Assembly (NCBI GenBank): GCA_945878995.1
Contig: CAMCUN010000002.1
Location: 50,040-114,039 of the forward strand
DNA: 64,000 bases
Source: Polaromonas sp. YR568
GTDB taxonomy: Bacteria > Pseudomonadota > Gammaproteobacteria > Burkholderiales > Burkholderiaceae_C
Direction: 5' to 3'
The number at the start of each line of letters is the position of its first letter. The stretch's first letter is position 1. Position numbers and translations under genes: made by a program. This document shows, in pieces, positions 36,725 to 46,412 of the stretch. Below the pieces are notes generated by a model. It was not told where the DNA came from, made no database searches, and worked only from the letters and a program-made list of their open reading frames with translations.

Positions 36725-36968
36725 TCACCTTATTGGCCGGTATCCGGGCTGGTAGATGCGACCTTCACCACCTTCCCAGCTGCCTGTTTCAGGGCGGCCA
36801 GTGGTTTGAGGTGAAAGCTGGGTTGTTGTTTGAAGACAACCCGTCTACTTACCGTTGCGGGGGCAGCGCAGGTTAGGCTTTCAGCGTGGGCGGTGTATCC
36901 GCGTGGCTTGGGCGCCCTCCTGCTTCCCGTTGAACTGCCGCGTGTGAACCACGCTGCGAGCACCAACA
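36725..36968 (-). promoter_or_regulatory. Cobalamin (B12) riboswitch upstream of btuB
   Basis: Read on the minus strand, the element starts near GGTGCTCGC, has CGGGAAGCAGG (36919-36931) and the hallmark B12-box core GCTGCCCCCGCAAC at 36854-36867 followed by GGTAAG. The 3' half has CCACTGGCC...GGGAAGGTGG and a GCCCGGATACCGGCC hairpin. It would sense adenosylcobalamin and lower expression of the whole uptake and synthesis operon. A TAGAAT -10 box lies at 36974-36979, just before the 5' end. The boundaries are approximate. Confidence 0.88.
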
Positions 36969-37002
36969 ACTTTATTCTACGCAGCTGATGTGGGTGTCAC
37001 CC

Positions 37003-37008
37003 TACAAT
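37003..37008 (+). promoter_or_regulatory. Candidate -10 box for zapB-like/zapA transcript
   Basis: TACAAT ends 9 bases before the ATG at 37018. If used, transcription would begin within a few bases of the start codon, giving a nearly leaderless mRNA. No Shine-Dalgarno sequence precedes the ATG and the -35 region is weak. Confidence 0.4.
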
Positions 37009-37017
37009 ATTCAAACA

Positions 37018-37260
37018 ATGTCAGACTCCCTCCAACTTGAACAGCTTGTCGAGCGCGTCGAGCGCTTGCTGCTGCGCCATGGGGAGTTGCAGCGCACCAA
37101 TGCGCTGCTGTCAGAACAGTTGCTAGCGCTCACGCAGGAGCGCGATTCGCTCAAGTCACGCTTGCATGCCGCACGTGCCCGGGTCGATGCCTTGCTGCAG
37201 CGCCTGCCGCAAACGCCGGTCAAGGCCGCCGACGACACCACCACCCACACCTCCGCATGA
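37018..37260 (+). CDS. Small coiled-coil protein, ZapB-like
   Basis: 80 residues. Residues 5-60 form a heptad-patterned coiled coil (LEQLVERVERLLLRHGELQRTNALLSEQLLALTQERDSLKSRL, read in part), followed by a polar tail. Proteins like this precede zapA in betaproteobacteria and resemble the division factor ZapB, though sequence identity cannot be judged here. Its stop overlaps the zapA start as ATGA, so the two are coupled. It may help organise the Z-ring. Confidence 0.75.
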   Translation: MSDSLQLEQLVERVERLLLRHGELQRTNALLSEQLLALTQERDSLKSRLHAARARVDALLQRLPQTPVKAADDTTTHTSA

Positions 37261-37592
37261 AGCAAGTTGAAGTGCAGATCATGGGGCAAAGCTACCTGCT
37301 CGGCTGCCCTGAAGGTGGCGAGGAGCTGCTGAAGCAAGCGGTGCGCAAAGTCGATGCCGCGATGTGCAAAATCCGCGATGCCGGCAAGATCAGGGCGCGC
37401 GATCGCATTGCCGTATTGGCTGCGCTGAACTTGGCCTTCGAGTTGAGCGAGCAAAAGGCGAGCCCAGCCCTACCCTCGCCGTCCAATCAATTGGCACGGT
37501 CCTCCGCCGGCGACCAGCCCTTGCCCGAAGACCTGCAAAACTTGATAGCTCGCCTGGACCAAGCCCTGGCCGGCGACGGGCAACTGATTTGA
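37257..37592 (+). CDS. zapA: Cell division protein ZapA
   Basis: 111 residues. The N-terminal ZapA domain is clear: QVEVQIMGQSYLLGCPEGGEELLKQAVRKVDAAMCKIRD, followed by KIRARDRIAVLAALNLAFEL and a shortened coiled coil. ZapA binds FtsZ and bundles protofilaments at midcell. It precedes a 6S RNA gene, an arrangement also seen in gammaproteobacteria. Confidence 0.9.
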   Translation: MKQVEVQIMGQSYLLGCPEGGEELLKQAVRKVDAAMCKIRDAGKIRARDRIAVLAALNLAFELSEQKASPALPSPSNQLARSSAGDQPLPEDLQNLIARLDQALAGDGQLI

Positions 37593-37702
37593 GCCGCGCG
37601 GGGGCCTGCGTCTGCCTCCGCCCATTCGCTGACTTTGTTTTATGAATGAAAGCAGCTGTGACACGCCGCACATCAGCAGCTGTGAGCGCCTACAATGGAT
37701 TT

Positions 37703-37882
37703 GTCTGCGGATCGCATTGGGCTTTATATTTCCTTGAACCAATGCTCTTTGAGCACGGGCTTGGTACATCGTCAGGCAGGTGTGATCGTCTCGCGTCAGA
37801 CGAACCCGACGCCTTTCTGCCCTAGCCCACCTGAACCCCGGTTCAGGATGACGGTCCAGTGGTACCCGCAGACACCTTTTTT
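37703..37882 (+). ncRNA. ssrS: 6S RNA
   Basis: A transcript of about 180 nt closes with a perfect 8-bp stem, GTCTGCGG at 37703-37710 pairing with CCGCAGAC at 37866-37873, and ends in a T-run at 37877-37882. It has an internal CCTGAAC-CCCG-GTTCAGG hairpin (37830-37847) and a largely paired rod with a central bubble. A TACAAT -10 box at 37691-37696 fits the start. Position just after zapA is the conserved ssrS locus. 6S RNA binds RNA polymerase holoenzyme in stationary phase. I have not folded it computationally. Confidence 0.8.
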
Positions 37883-37914
37883 CTGGGCGTTCAAGCCCCG
37901 CTAAAACAACAACA

Positions 37915-38733
37915 ATGACGCTTGAACCCCTGCTCATCCTTGAATTGGCAGCCATTGGCATAGGCACCGGCTTTTTGGCAGGGCTCTTGGGCATTGGCGG
38001 GGGCATGATCATGGTGCCCTTTCTCACCCACATCTTGGCGGGCCAGGGCGCGGCAGCCGGTCTGTCTGTGAAGATGGCCATAGCCACTTCCATGGCCACC
38101 ATCATCTTCACCTCCGTGTCCAGCGTGCGTGCGCACCACCGGATCGGTGCCGTGCGCTGGGACGTGGCCAGGCGCCTGGCGCCCGGCATTGTGCTGGGCA
38201 GTCTGATTGCCAGCCTGGGCGTGTTTGCCCACCTCAAAGGCAGTTACCTGGCCATTTTCTTTGGCCTCTTCGTGGGCTTTTCAGCCACCCAGATGCTGCT
38301 CAACAAAAAGCCCAAACCCAGCCGCCAACTGCCCGGCCCGGCAGGCCAAGCGGCGGCAGGCGGCTTGATTGGTTTTTTATCGGGCCTGGTGGGTGCGGGC
38401 GGTGCCTTCATCAGCGTGCCCTTCATGACTTGGTGCAACGTCAACGCCCACCACGCCGTGGCCACCTCGGCCGCGCTGGGCTTTCCGATTGCCGTGGCCA
38501 ATGTGGCGGGCTACATCGTCAGCGGCCAGGGCCTGGAGCAGCAGCCTGCAGGCTCGTTTGGCTACCTCTGGTTGCCCGCACTGCTGGTCATCTCTGTCTG
38601 CAGCGTGTTCATGGCCCCCTTGGGCGCCCGGGCCGCGCACCAACTGCCGGTGACCCAGCTCAAGAAAATTTTTGCTAGCGTGCTCTACATGCTGGCCGCC
38701 TACATGCTCTGGAAGGGCTTGACCAGCGCTTGA
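37915..38733 (+). CDS. TSUP (TauE/SafE) family permease
   Basis: 272 residues with seven or eight transmembrane helices in two repeats. Each half carries the family glycine-rich motif: GFLAGLLGIGGGMIMVPFL near residue 19 and GFLSGLVGAGGAFISVPFM near residue 160. Members export or import sulfite, sulfonates or other organosulfur and organic anions across the inner membrane; the substrate here is unknown. It lies 32 bp after the 6S RNA terminator. Confidence 0.9.
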   Translation: MTLEPLLILELAAIGIGTGFLAGLLGIGGGMIMVPFLTHILAGQGAAAGLSVKMAIATSMATIIFTSVSSVRAHHRIGAVRWDVARRLAPGIVLGSLIASLGVFAHLKGSYLAIFFGLFVGFSATQMLLNKKPKPSRQLPGPAGQAAAGGLIGFLSGLVGAGGAFISVPFMTWCNVNAHHAVATSAALGFPIAVANVAGYIVSGQGLEQQPAGSFGYLWLPALLVISVCSVFMAPLGARAAHQLPVTQLKKIFASVLYMLAAYMLWKGLTSA

Positions 38734-38994
38734 AAACCGCCTGGTCTGCGCCTGATAAAAAGCACAATCGCATCGAGCTCGCCAGTCTGCGACCCAGGGG
38801 CAAAACACAGCCCCAACCGCCGAATCCAGCCTCTGATCGAGATCTGCGCGCGTCATTGGGCCAATCCGCAACAAAAAGGCAGCAAAAAGAGGCTTTCTCT
38901 CTAGGAAAACGCTTTTTTCTCCAGTAGCATCCGGCTTGCCTCTGGGAAGTAGTGCTCTTCGAGGTGAATTATCAACTTCAAGAAGGAAAAAATC
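38734..38994 (+). other. Intergenic region upstream of the H1/SWIB gene
   Basis: No gene or RNA is recognised in these 261 bases. The last part holds a good ribosome-binding site (AAGAAGGA) before the ATG at 38995. A TGCGCGCGTC-type GC-rich stretch and a CTTTCTCTCTAGG pyrimidine tract are present but not diagnostic. Confidence 0.4.
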
Positions 38995-39483
38995 ATGGCA
39001 ACTGCAAAGAAAGCCCCAGCCAAAACAGCGCCCGCCAAGAAGGCTGCTGCTCCGGCAAAAAAAGCCGCCGCCCCAGTGAAGGCAGCCGCTCCGGCCAAGA
39101 AAGCCGCTCCAGCTAAAAAAGCTGCAGCTCCTGCCAAAAAAGCTGCGCCCGCCAAAACAGCAGCGCCCGCTAAAAAGGCCGCTCCAGCCAAAAAAGCTGC
39201 AGCTCCTGCCAAGAAAGCCGCTCCTGCCAAAAAGCGCACGCCCAACGCTGCCTTTATGAAGCCCCTGACCCTGAGCCCGGCCTTGGCGGCTGTGGTGGGC
39301 GACAAGCCCCTGCCACGCACCGAGATCGTCAGCAAGCTGTGGGTCTACATCAAGGCCAAAGGCCTGCAGGACAAAGCCAACAAGCGCATGGTCAACGCCG
39401 ACGACAAGCTCAAGGCCGTGTTCGGCAAAGCCCAAGTCTCGATGTTCGAGATGGCTGGCCTGATCGGCAAGCACGTCAAGTAA
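38995..39483 (+). CDS. Histone H1-like protein with C-terminal SWIB/MDM2 domain
   Basis: 162 residues in two parts. Residues 1-80 are a lysine/alanine/proline repeat of the AAPAKKAAPAKK type, resembling eukaryotic H1 tails and likely to bind DNA. Residues 85-162 are a SWIB domain (MKPLTLSPALAAVVG, LPRTEIVSKLWVYIKAKGLQDKANKRMVNADDKLKAVFGK, read in part). This fusion is typical of Burkholderiales and some chlamydiae and probably has a nucleoid role. The DNA repeats are degenerate at the third codon position but prone to length change. Confidence 0.92.
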   Translation: MATAKKAPAKTAPAKKAAAPAKKAAAPVKAAAPAKKAAPAKKAAAPAKKAAPAKTAAPAKKAAPAKKAAAPAKKAAPAKKRTPNAAFMKPLTLSPALAAVVGDKPLPRTEIVSKLWVYIKAKGLQDKANKRMVNADDKLKAVFGKAQVSMFEMAGLIGKHVK

Positions 39484-39500
39484 TCAGCCTCGCGCTGCAT

Positions 39501-39531
39501 AAAAAGGCCGGTGGAAACACCGGCCTTTTTT
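39501..39531 (+). terminator. Rho-independent terminator after the H1/SWIB gene
   Basis: AAAAAGGCCGGTG-GAAA-CACCGGCCTTTTTT gives a strong stem with a GAAA loop and a T-run, 17 bp after the stop. The A-tract also makes it usable from the opposite strand for iclR. Confidence 0.9.
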
Positions 39532-39571
39532 CATGGGGCTTGCGACGAGCGCGCGCACCGGCCCTGCAGGC

Positions 39572-40465
39572 TCAGAGCAACTCGCGCAGTTCCCGGGCAG
39601 CGTCCACCAACAGGGGCAGCAACTCCCGACTCAGCGCCTGGCCCTCCAGTCGGGCCATAGAGGTCACCACATTGAGCGCGGCCACCGTGCGCCCCTGCTG
39701 GTCGCGCAAAGGCACGGCCAGCGCATGCACACCCAACTCGTGCTCTTGGCTGGCCACGCAATAGTCTTGCGTGCGCACTTGGTCCAGCAGTGTTTTGAGC
39801 TGCCGGGGGTCGGTGTGGGTGTGCATGGTCAAGCGCGGCAGGCTGTCGGCCACCAGACTGGCCTTGATCCACTGCTTGAGCTCGGTTTGAGACAGCCCCG
39901 CCAGCATCACGCGGCCGGTGGAGGTGGCATGCGCCGGCAAGCGCGCACCCAAATGCAAGCCATAGGCCATCAGCCTGGCAGGGGTGGGGCCAGCCTCGCC
40001 AGGGGAGCGCCATTCAAAGCCGCTGCGGCCGATGATGACCACCTCCCGGCCGTCGAGCACCGCCACTGAAAACGACTCCCTGGTTTGCGCGGCCAAGCGG
40101 TTGAGCGTGGGCTGCACCGCGCGGGGCAAGCGCGAGGTGGCCAAGTAACTGCCGGAAAACCGCAACACTTTGGGGGCCAGCCAGTAGTAGCTGCCGTCGG
40201 TTTCCAGGTAACCCAAGTGCGCCAAGGTCAGCAAATGCCGGCGCGCTGCCGAGCGTGTGATGCCTGCGCGCTCGGCCGCCAGCGTGGCATTGAGCCGCTG
40301 TCGCTGCATGTCAAAGCTCTCGAGCACAGCCATGCCTTTGGCCATGCCCTCAATGAAATCGGCCTTGGCCACGGCTGGTGCGCGGGCATTGGAAGAGGCA
40401 TGGGGACTGGGGGAGGCAGCGCGGGTGGGTTTGGTTGCGGGCGCAGGGGCGGTGCGGGTGGTCAT
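39572..40465 (-). CDS. IclR-family transcriptional regulator (PcaR/PobR-like)
   Basis: 297 residues. After an Ala/Pro-rich N-terminal tail of about 35 residues comes FIEGMAKGMAVLESFDMQRQRLNATLAAERAGITRSAARRHLLTLAHLGYLETDGSYY (read in part), a winged-helix HTH in the IclR style, then the effector domain with VVIIGRSGFEWRSPGEAGPTPARLMAYGLHLGARLPAHATSTGRVMLA. Divergent transcription from pobA suggests 4-hydroxybenzoate-responsive control. The ATG sits inside a hexanucleotide repeat; a later start is possible. Confidence 0.88.
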   Translation of the reverse strand: MTTRTAPAPATKPTRAASPSPHASSNARAPAVAKADFIEGMAKGMAVLESFDMQRQRLNATLAAERAGITRSAARRHLLTLAHLGYLETDGSYYWLAPKVLRFSGSYLATSRLPRAVQPTLNRLAAQTRESFSVAVLDGREVVIIGRSGFEWRSPGEAGPTPARLMAYGLHLGARLPAHATSTGRVMLAGLSQTELKQWIKASLVADSLPRLTMHTHTDPRQLKTLLDQVRTQDYCVASQEHELGVHALAVPLRDQQGRTVAALNVVTSMARLEGQALSRELLPLLVDAARELRELL

Positions 40466-41923
<1,458 letters not shown>

Positions 41924-42006
41924 ACGCGAAAGTTGGCCGGAATAAAGGCGCTCCTGTCTCGGCTGACAACCCGTTGCCGTCCTGATGGGGCAGAGAAAAC
42001 TCTGCT

Positions 42007-42999
42007 TTATTCCACTTTCGCCCCGGACAACTTCACCGCTGCGCGGTACACCGCTTGGTCAGAGGTCAGCTGTACCAAGTGCTGCTCGGGGGTGTTGCCC
42101 ACCGGATCAATGCCCAGGCCTTCAAAGCGCTTGATCGCTTCCGGGGTCTGCAAGGCCTTTTTAATTTCGGCGGAGAGCTTGTTGATCACCGACTTTGGCG
42201 TTGCAGCGGGCGCCAGGGCATGAACCGAGGGCACGAAGATCATGTCCTTGAGCCCCAGTTCAGCAAATGTCGGCACATCAGGCGCCTGCGAAGAGCGTTC
42301 GGGGCCAGCCACCGCCAAAAGCTTGACCCGGCCCGTCTTCATGTGAGGCGCCACGGCCTGAAAGGCCGAAAACAACACTTGTATGTCGCCTGCCAGCAGC
42401 GCTGGTGTCGATTGACCGCTGCTTTTAAAGGGGACGTGCAGCAACTTGATATCGGCTCGGGTCTTCATCATCTCGGTAGCCAGATGATGAATGGTCCCAG
42501 AGCCCGAAGTGCCGTAAGAAAGTTTGTCTGGGTTGGCCCTGGCATAGGCCACGAATTCCTTCCAGTTGTTCACCCCAAGTGAAGCGTTGACGGCAAGGTA
42601 AAAAGGGGTCGTTCCGATCAAGGACACAGCCGCAAAATCGCGCAGGGTGTCGTAGGGCGGTTTGTCCATGAGCAAAGGGGCAATCGCTGCATTGGACAAG
42701 TCTGCAATCAACAAGGTGTGACCGTCGGGCGCAGCGTTCACCACCGACATGGCCGCAATCACGCCTCCCGCCCCAGGGCGATTGCTGACCACGACAGTTT
42801 GTCCTCGCATGTCGGCACTGGCGCTCATGCGCTCGCCCAGCACCCGTCCGACCACGTCGGTCAAGCCTCCCGCCACGGAGGAGGAGACAAAAATGACAGG
42901 CTTGTTGGGGAAATTTTCTGCCTGTGCTGCGGCCTGGGAGGAGGAAAACAGGGCGAAAGCCGCCAAGAGCAAATTAAATTTATATTGAAGGGCAGACAT
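42007..42999 (-). CDS. Bug-family (tripartite tricarboxylate) solute receptor
   Basis: 330 residues with a signal peptide ending near SSSQAAAQAENFPNKPV. The Bug/TctC fold is evident from VIFVSSSVAGGLTDVVGRVLGERM, VVVSNRPGAGGVIAAMSVVNAAPDGHTLL and LSYGTSGSGTIHHLATEMMK. Such periplasmic proteins bind carboxylates, often aromatic or organic acids. No tctAB membrane genes are nearby, which is usual for Bug paralogues. It is divergent from the cupin gene. Confidence 0.93.
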   Translation of the reverse strand: MSALQYKFNLLLAAFALFSSSQAAAQAENFPNKPVIFVSSSVAGGLTDVVGRVLGERMSASADMRGQTVVVSNRPGAGGVIAAMSVVNAAPDGHTLLIADLSNAAIAPLLMDKPPYDTLRDFAAVSLIGTTPFYLAVNASLGVNNWKEFVAYARANPDKLSYGTSGSGTIHHLATEMMKTRADIKLLHVPFKSSGQSTPALLAGDIQVLFSAFQAVAPHMKTGRVKLLAVAGPERSSQAPDVPTFAELGLKDMIFVPSVHALAPAATPKSVINKLSAEIKKALQTPEAIKRFEGLGIDPVGNTPEQHLVQLTSDQAVYRAAVKLSGAKVE

Positions 43000-43133
43000 A
43001 TTGAAGAATTTAGTTGGAAAGATGATTGATGGATTATTATTACAACGGGTCGAAAAATCATCAACCCTTCATGCATCATTTATGAGAAAATTTATTCTAT
43101 ATCAATTGAGACATACCATTTTGGACAACAACC

Positions 43134-43967
43134 ATGCAAGTCGTACCCATTGAAAGCCGCACCGTCACCGCACTGAACAACCAGATCCGAGAGGGGGTCA
43201 TTCGTGCTGTGCGCATTCTTGAGGGCGAGCCCGGCCCAGACAACTTTGCCTTAAAGCTTGTCAATATCGAGGGTGACTTTTTTTCGCCACGTCACCGCCA
43301 CAATTTTGACCAAGTGCGTCTGCAACTCGAAGGAAGCTTTGATTACGACAGAGATGGTTGCTTTACGCCTGGCGCCATCGGCTACTTCCCCGAGGGCACG
43401 CGTTACGGCCCGCAGACCTCCAGCGGCAACACCTGGAACCTGCTGCTGCAATTTGGCGGCGCCAGCGGGTCGGGCTACACCGCCGAATCAGAAGAAGAGC
43501 ATGCGGCCGCCGCCCTGAGGGAGAAAGGAAAATTCGAAAAGGGTGTTTACACCTACTTTAATTCTGACGGCACCAAAATCAATCAAGACGCCTACGAAGC
43601 GGTGTGGGAACACATTCACGGCCGACCGCTGGTATACCCCAAAGAACGCTACGAGCGCCCGGTGTTCATGAACTCCAATGCCTTTAAATGGGTGCCACTT
43701 AAAGATCAACCTGGGGTGGCCAGCAAAATGATGGGCGTGTTTTCAGAGCGCGAAACCAAACTTGCTTTTTACAAGGTTGATTCCGCTGCCAAACTGGCTC
43801 TGGAAGAGAACAGTTTTTACTTTGTTCTTTCAGGCACGGGTGAAGTCAATGGCGGGGCCGTGGGTAAACACACCACTGTGCATCTCAAGCGCATGGAGAG
43901 TGGAACTCTGGCGGCAAATGCAGATCTTGAGTGCCTGCAAATCAAGTTGCCAAGCCGTTGCAATTAA
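43134..43967 (+). CDS. Two-domain cupin protein of unknown function
   Basis: 277 residues. Residues 30-110 look like a cupin barrel (SPRHRHNFDQVRLQLEGSFDYDRDGCFTPGAIGYFPEGTRYGP, read in part) with HxH and a glutamate as likely metal ligands. A second barrel lies near residues 195-275 (LALEENSFYFVLSGTGEVNGGAVGKHTTVHL). The metal ligands appear degenerate in the second barrel. The gene is divergent from the Bug receptor. It may be a small-molecule dioxygenase, isomerase or sensor; the substrate is unknown. Confidence 0.8.
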   Translation: MQVVPIESRTVTALNNQIREGVIRAVRILEGEPGPDNFALKLVNIEGDFFSPRHRHNFDQVRLQLEGSFDYDRDGCFTPGAIGYFPEGTRYGPQTSSGNTWNLLLQFGGASGSGYTAESEEEHAAAALREKGKFEKGVYTYFNSDGTKINQDAYEAVWEHIHGRPLVYPKERYERPVFMNSNAFKWVPLKDQPGVASKMMGVFSERETKLAFYKVDSAAKLALEENSFYFVLSGTGEVNGGAVGKHTTVHLKRMESGTLAANADLECLQIKLPSRCN

Positions 43968-44243
43968 CCCTGTTGATGTTTTAGATGAAAGTATCACCCT
44001 TTAGCTTTGCTTATCAGCCGATAAGAGTGGCTTCATGAGGAACACGTCATGATGCCCAGAAAGTGCTCTAACTCAGCAAAGCATACGCCAGCTTAAGTCT
44101 TGGCTCATTACCCCGAACGGTGCCTGCAATCCAGACCACGCCAGGCTCTCGCGCGCAGCCTGCGACAGCCTCACGCGCGGACGGAAAACAGCTTGGCGCA
44201 GATCACGCTCAAGCCCTGGCCCTGGCTGCGTTAAATTCAAGGC
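43968..44243. other. Intergenic region between cupin and CoA-transferase genes
   Basis: 276 bases with no gene or RNA that I can support. No palindrome or terminator stands out beyond short imperfect repeats. The region is less GC-rich at its left end. Confidence 0.4.
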
Positions 44244-45161
44244 ATGAGCTTACATACCATCCCCGCCACGGCCATCGCTCCCACCTCACCCAAAGCACGC
44301 CCGCAACGCCCGCTCAAGGGCGTGCGCATCATCAGCTTGGCACTGAACCTCCCAGGCCCCGCAGCGCTCAGGCGCTTGGCCGACATGGGCGCGCGCTGCC
44401 TCAAGGTGAATCCGCCGGCAGGGGATGCCATGCAGGCCTACACGCCCCTGGGCTACGGCATGCTGCACCAAGGCATTCAAGAGATCACGCTGGACCTCAA
44501 AGCGCTGCGGGGACAGGCGGCCTTGGCCAAGCGCCTGGCCCGCTGCGATGTCTTGCTGACCTCTTTCAGGCCTTCGGCGCTGGCCAAGCTGGGCCTGGAC
44601 TGGAAGGCCTTGCGCCGCGCCCACCCCCATTTAAGCCTGGTGCAGATCGTGGGTGCACCCGGCCCGCAGGCCGAAGTGCCTGGCCACGACCTGACCTACC
44701 AGGCCGAGGTGGGCTTGGTGCCAGGCATGGGGCTGCCCGCCAGCTTGTTTGCCGACATGGGCGGCGCGCTTATGGCCAGCGAGGCGGTGCTGCAGGCTGT
44801 GCTGCTGCAAAAAAATACGGGCAAGGGCAGCTTGCACGAGGTGGCCTTGTCACAGGCCGCCGCCTGGTTGGCACTGCCGCGCAACTGGAAGATGACCACA
44901 CCCGATGGCGCCGTGGGGGGGGCTCACGCGGGCTACCGGCTCTATGCCTGCCAAGACGGCCGGGTGGCCGTGGCAGCGCTGGAGCCTCACTTTGCGCAGC
45001 GTTTGTGCGAGGCCGCAGGCGTGGCCCTGGGCCACCCGGTCAAGGACATGTTCAAGCCTGAGGTGCACTAGGCCGTGGCCGCTTGGCTGGCCAGCATGAG
45101 CCGCCGCCGCTTGGACAGCCTGGCCCGCAGCAAAGACATACCCCTGCACACCCTGGCCTGA
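44244..45161 (+). pseudogene. CaiB/BaiF-family CoA transferase interrupted by an in-frame TAG
   Basis: The first 275 residues read as a class III CoA-transferase (RPLKGVRIISLALNLPGPAALRRLADMGARCLKV, LTSFRPSALAKLGLD, GMGLPASLFADMGGALMASEAVLQAVLL, ACQDGRVAVAALEPHF). A TAG at 45069-45071 interrupts it, but the same frame continues for 29 sense codons as AVAAWLASMSRRRLDSLARS then KDIPLHTLA and a TGA at 45159. That continuation fits the usual C-terminal end of the family (xxIPLHTL). Total length would be about 305 residues. The substrate is unknown. A truncated product may still be made. Confidence 0.7.
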
Positions 45162-45305
45162 GGCTTGTTCAAGGCCACCGCTGGGGCTGCCAGGCCTAAA
45201 GCTTTTTGTTCAGCCTGGGCATGCTGCTTCAAAAAGCGTTGCCGTGCGTTGCGCCCGAATCGCCCTGTGAAAAAGGCAAGCCCGCTAGCCTGGCCCAGGC
45301 GGGCC

Positions 45306-46313
45306 TTACTTGGCCTCTTGCTCCACCAAACGCTGAACAATGCGCCTGGCGGCCACCGAGCCGAAATCGGCTTTGACGCTGACCTCGGCGACTTGGCGGG
45401 TGTCGGTGTCTATCAGGCGCTGCTGCGCTTCGAGCACGTCCACGTCTTCCATGAAGGTGGCCAGGATTTGTTTGTGAATCAAATCGGTGACCTCTTGGTC
45501 GTCCAGCGCAAAGCAGCGCGTGATGGTCCAGTAATAGTGGCTGGTGCGGGCATCCACCGGCGTGATGGAGTTGATGGAAAACCAGCGCAGGCCCAGCTCC
45601 AGGTCCTCGCTGCCTGTGGGGTAGCCACGCGCGTCAATCGACACGCTGCACGGAGGCTGGAAACGAATGATTTGCCAGCGGTCTATGTGGCCAGTGAGAT
45701 TGCGCACCCGCTTGAACAGCGGCGGCGGCGGCGTGTCGCGCATCACCCGCTGCACATGCACCTCGTTGCCCACCACCTTGACCTCCATGGGCGTTTCGGC
45801 CACGGCCGCGTTGCCTATGGTTTTGGTGTGCACAAAGGTTTCGTGCGTCAAATCCAGCAAGTTGTCGGTGAGCAACTGGTAGTTGGCCTTGACGACCAAC
45901 ATGCCGCCCGTGACGGTCCAGCCCGGCGTGTCGTTGTAGCGCAGGTCGGGGATCAGCGCCTCGTCGGCCAGCGCGGGGTCCCCCATCCAGATCCAGACCC
46001 AATGCCACTTTTGCACCACCGGGTAGGCCCTGGCTTTCAAGGCCGCGGGAATTTGGTCTTGCCCCGGAATGCGCACGCAGCTGCCGCTGCAATCAAACGT
46101 CATGCCGTGGTAGCCGCACTGCACGGTATCGCCTATGAGCGTGCCTTTGGACAAAGACGCACGCCGGTGCGGGCAGCGGTCCTCCAGGGCCACGGGCTGG
46201 CCAGCCAAGTTGCGGAACAAGACGACGGGCTCGCCCGTGATCCAGCGTTGGGTGAGTTCTCGGCCGAGATCGCTCGCCTGAGCGGCGACATACCAGCAGT
46301 TTTTTTGAAACAT
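45306..46313 (-). CDS. Rieske non-haem iron oxygenase alpha subunit (VanA/TsaM-like)
   Basis: 335 residues. The Rieske [2Fe-2S] site is CPHRRASLSKGTLIGDTVQCGYHG (CxH and CxxH ligands, near residues 47-70, read in part) and the mononuclear iron motif is DNLLDLTHETFVH near residues 150-162. Length and the MFQKNCWYVAAQASDL start match vanillate O-demethylase and toluenesulfonate monooxygenase oxygenases. It may demethylate or hydroxylate an aromatic acid; the substrate is not established. No reductase partner is nearby. It lies about 100 bp downstream of a Bug receptor gene on the same strand. Confidence 0.9.
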   Translation of the reverse strand: MFQKNCWYVAAQASDLGRELTQRWITGEPVVLFRNLAGQPVALEDRCPHRRASLSKGTLIGDTVQCGYHGMTFDCSGSCVRIPGQDQIPAALKARAYPVVQKWHWVWIWMGDPALADEALIPDLRYNDTPGWTVTGGMLVVKANYQLLTDNLLDLTHETFVHTKTIGNAAVAETPMEVKVVGNEVHVQRVMRDTPPPPLFKRVRNLTGHIDRWQIIRFQPPCSVSIDARGYPTGSEDLELGLRWFSINSITPVDARTSHYYWTITRCFALDDQEVTDLIHKQILATFMEDVDVLEAQQRLIDTDTRQVAEVSVKADFGSVAARRIVQRLVEQEAK

Positions 46314-46412
46314 GGGGTCAAAGCGCCTGTGTGCCAGGCTCTGTGTCAGGTTGAATGTTGGGGGAGCAGCATCTGCTCAAAAAGGCTGGCGTGCCGGAGT
46401 GCAGGACCGCGT

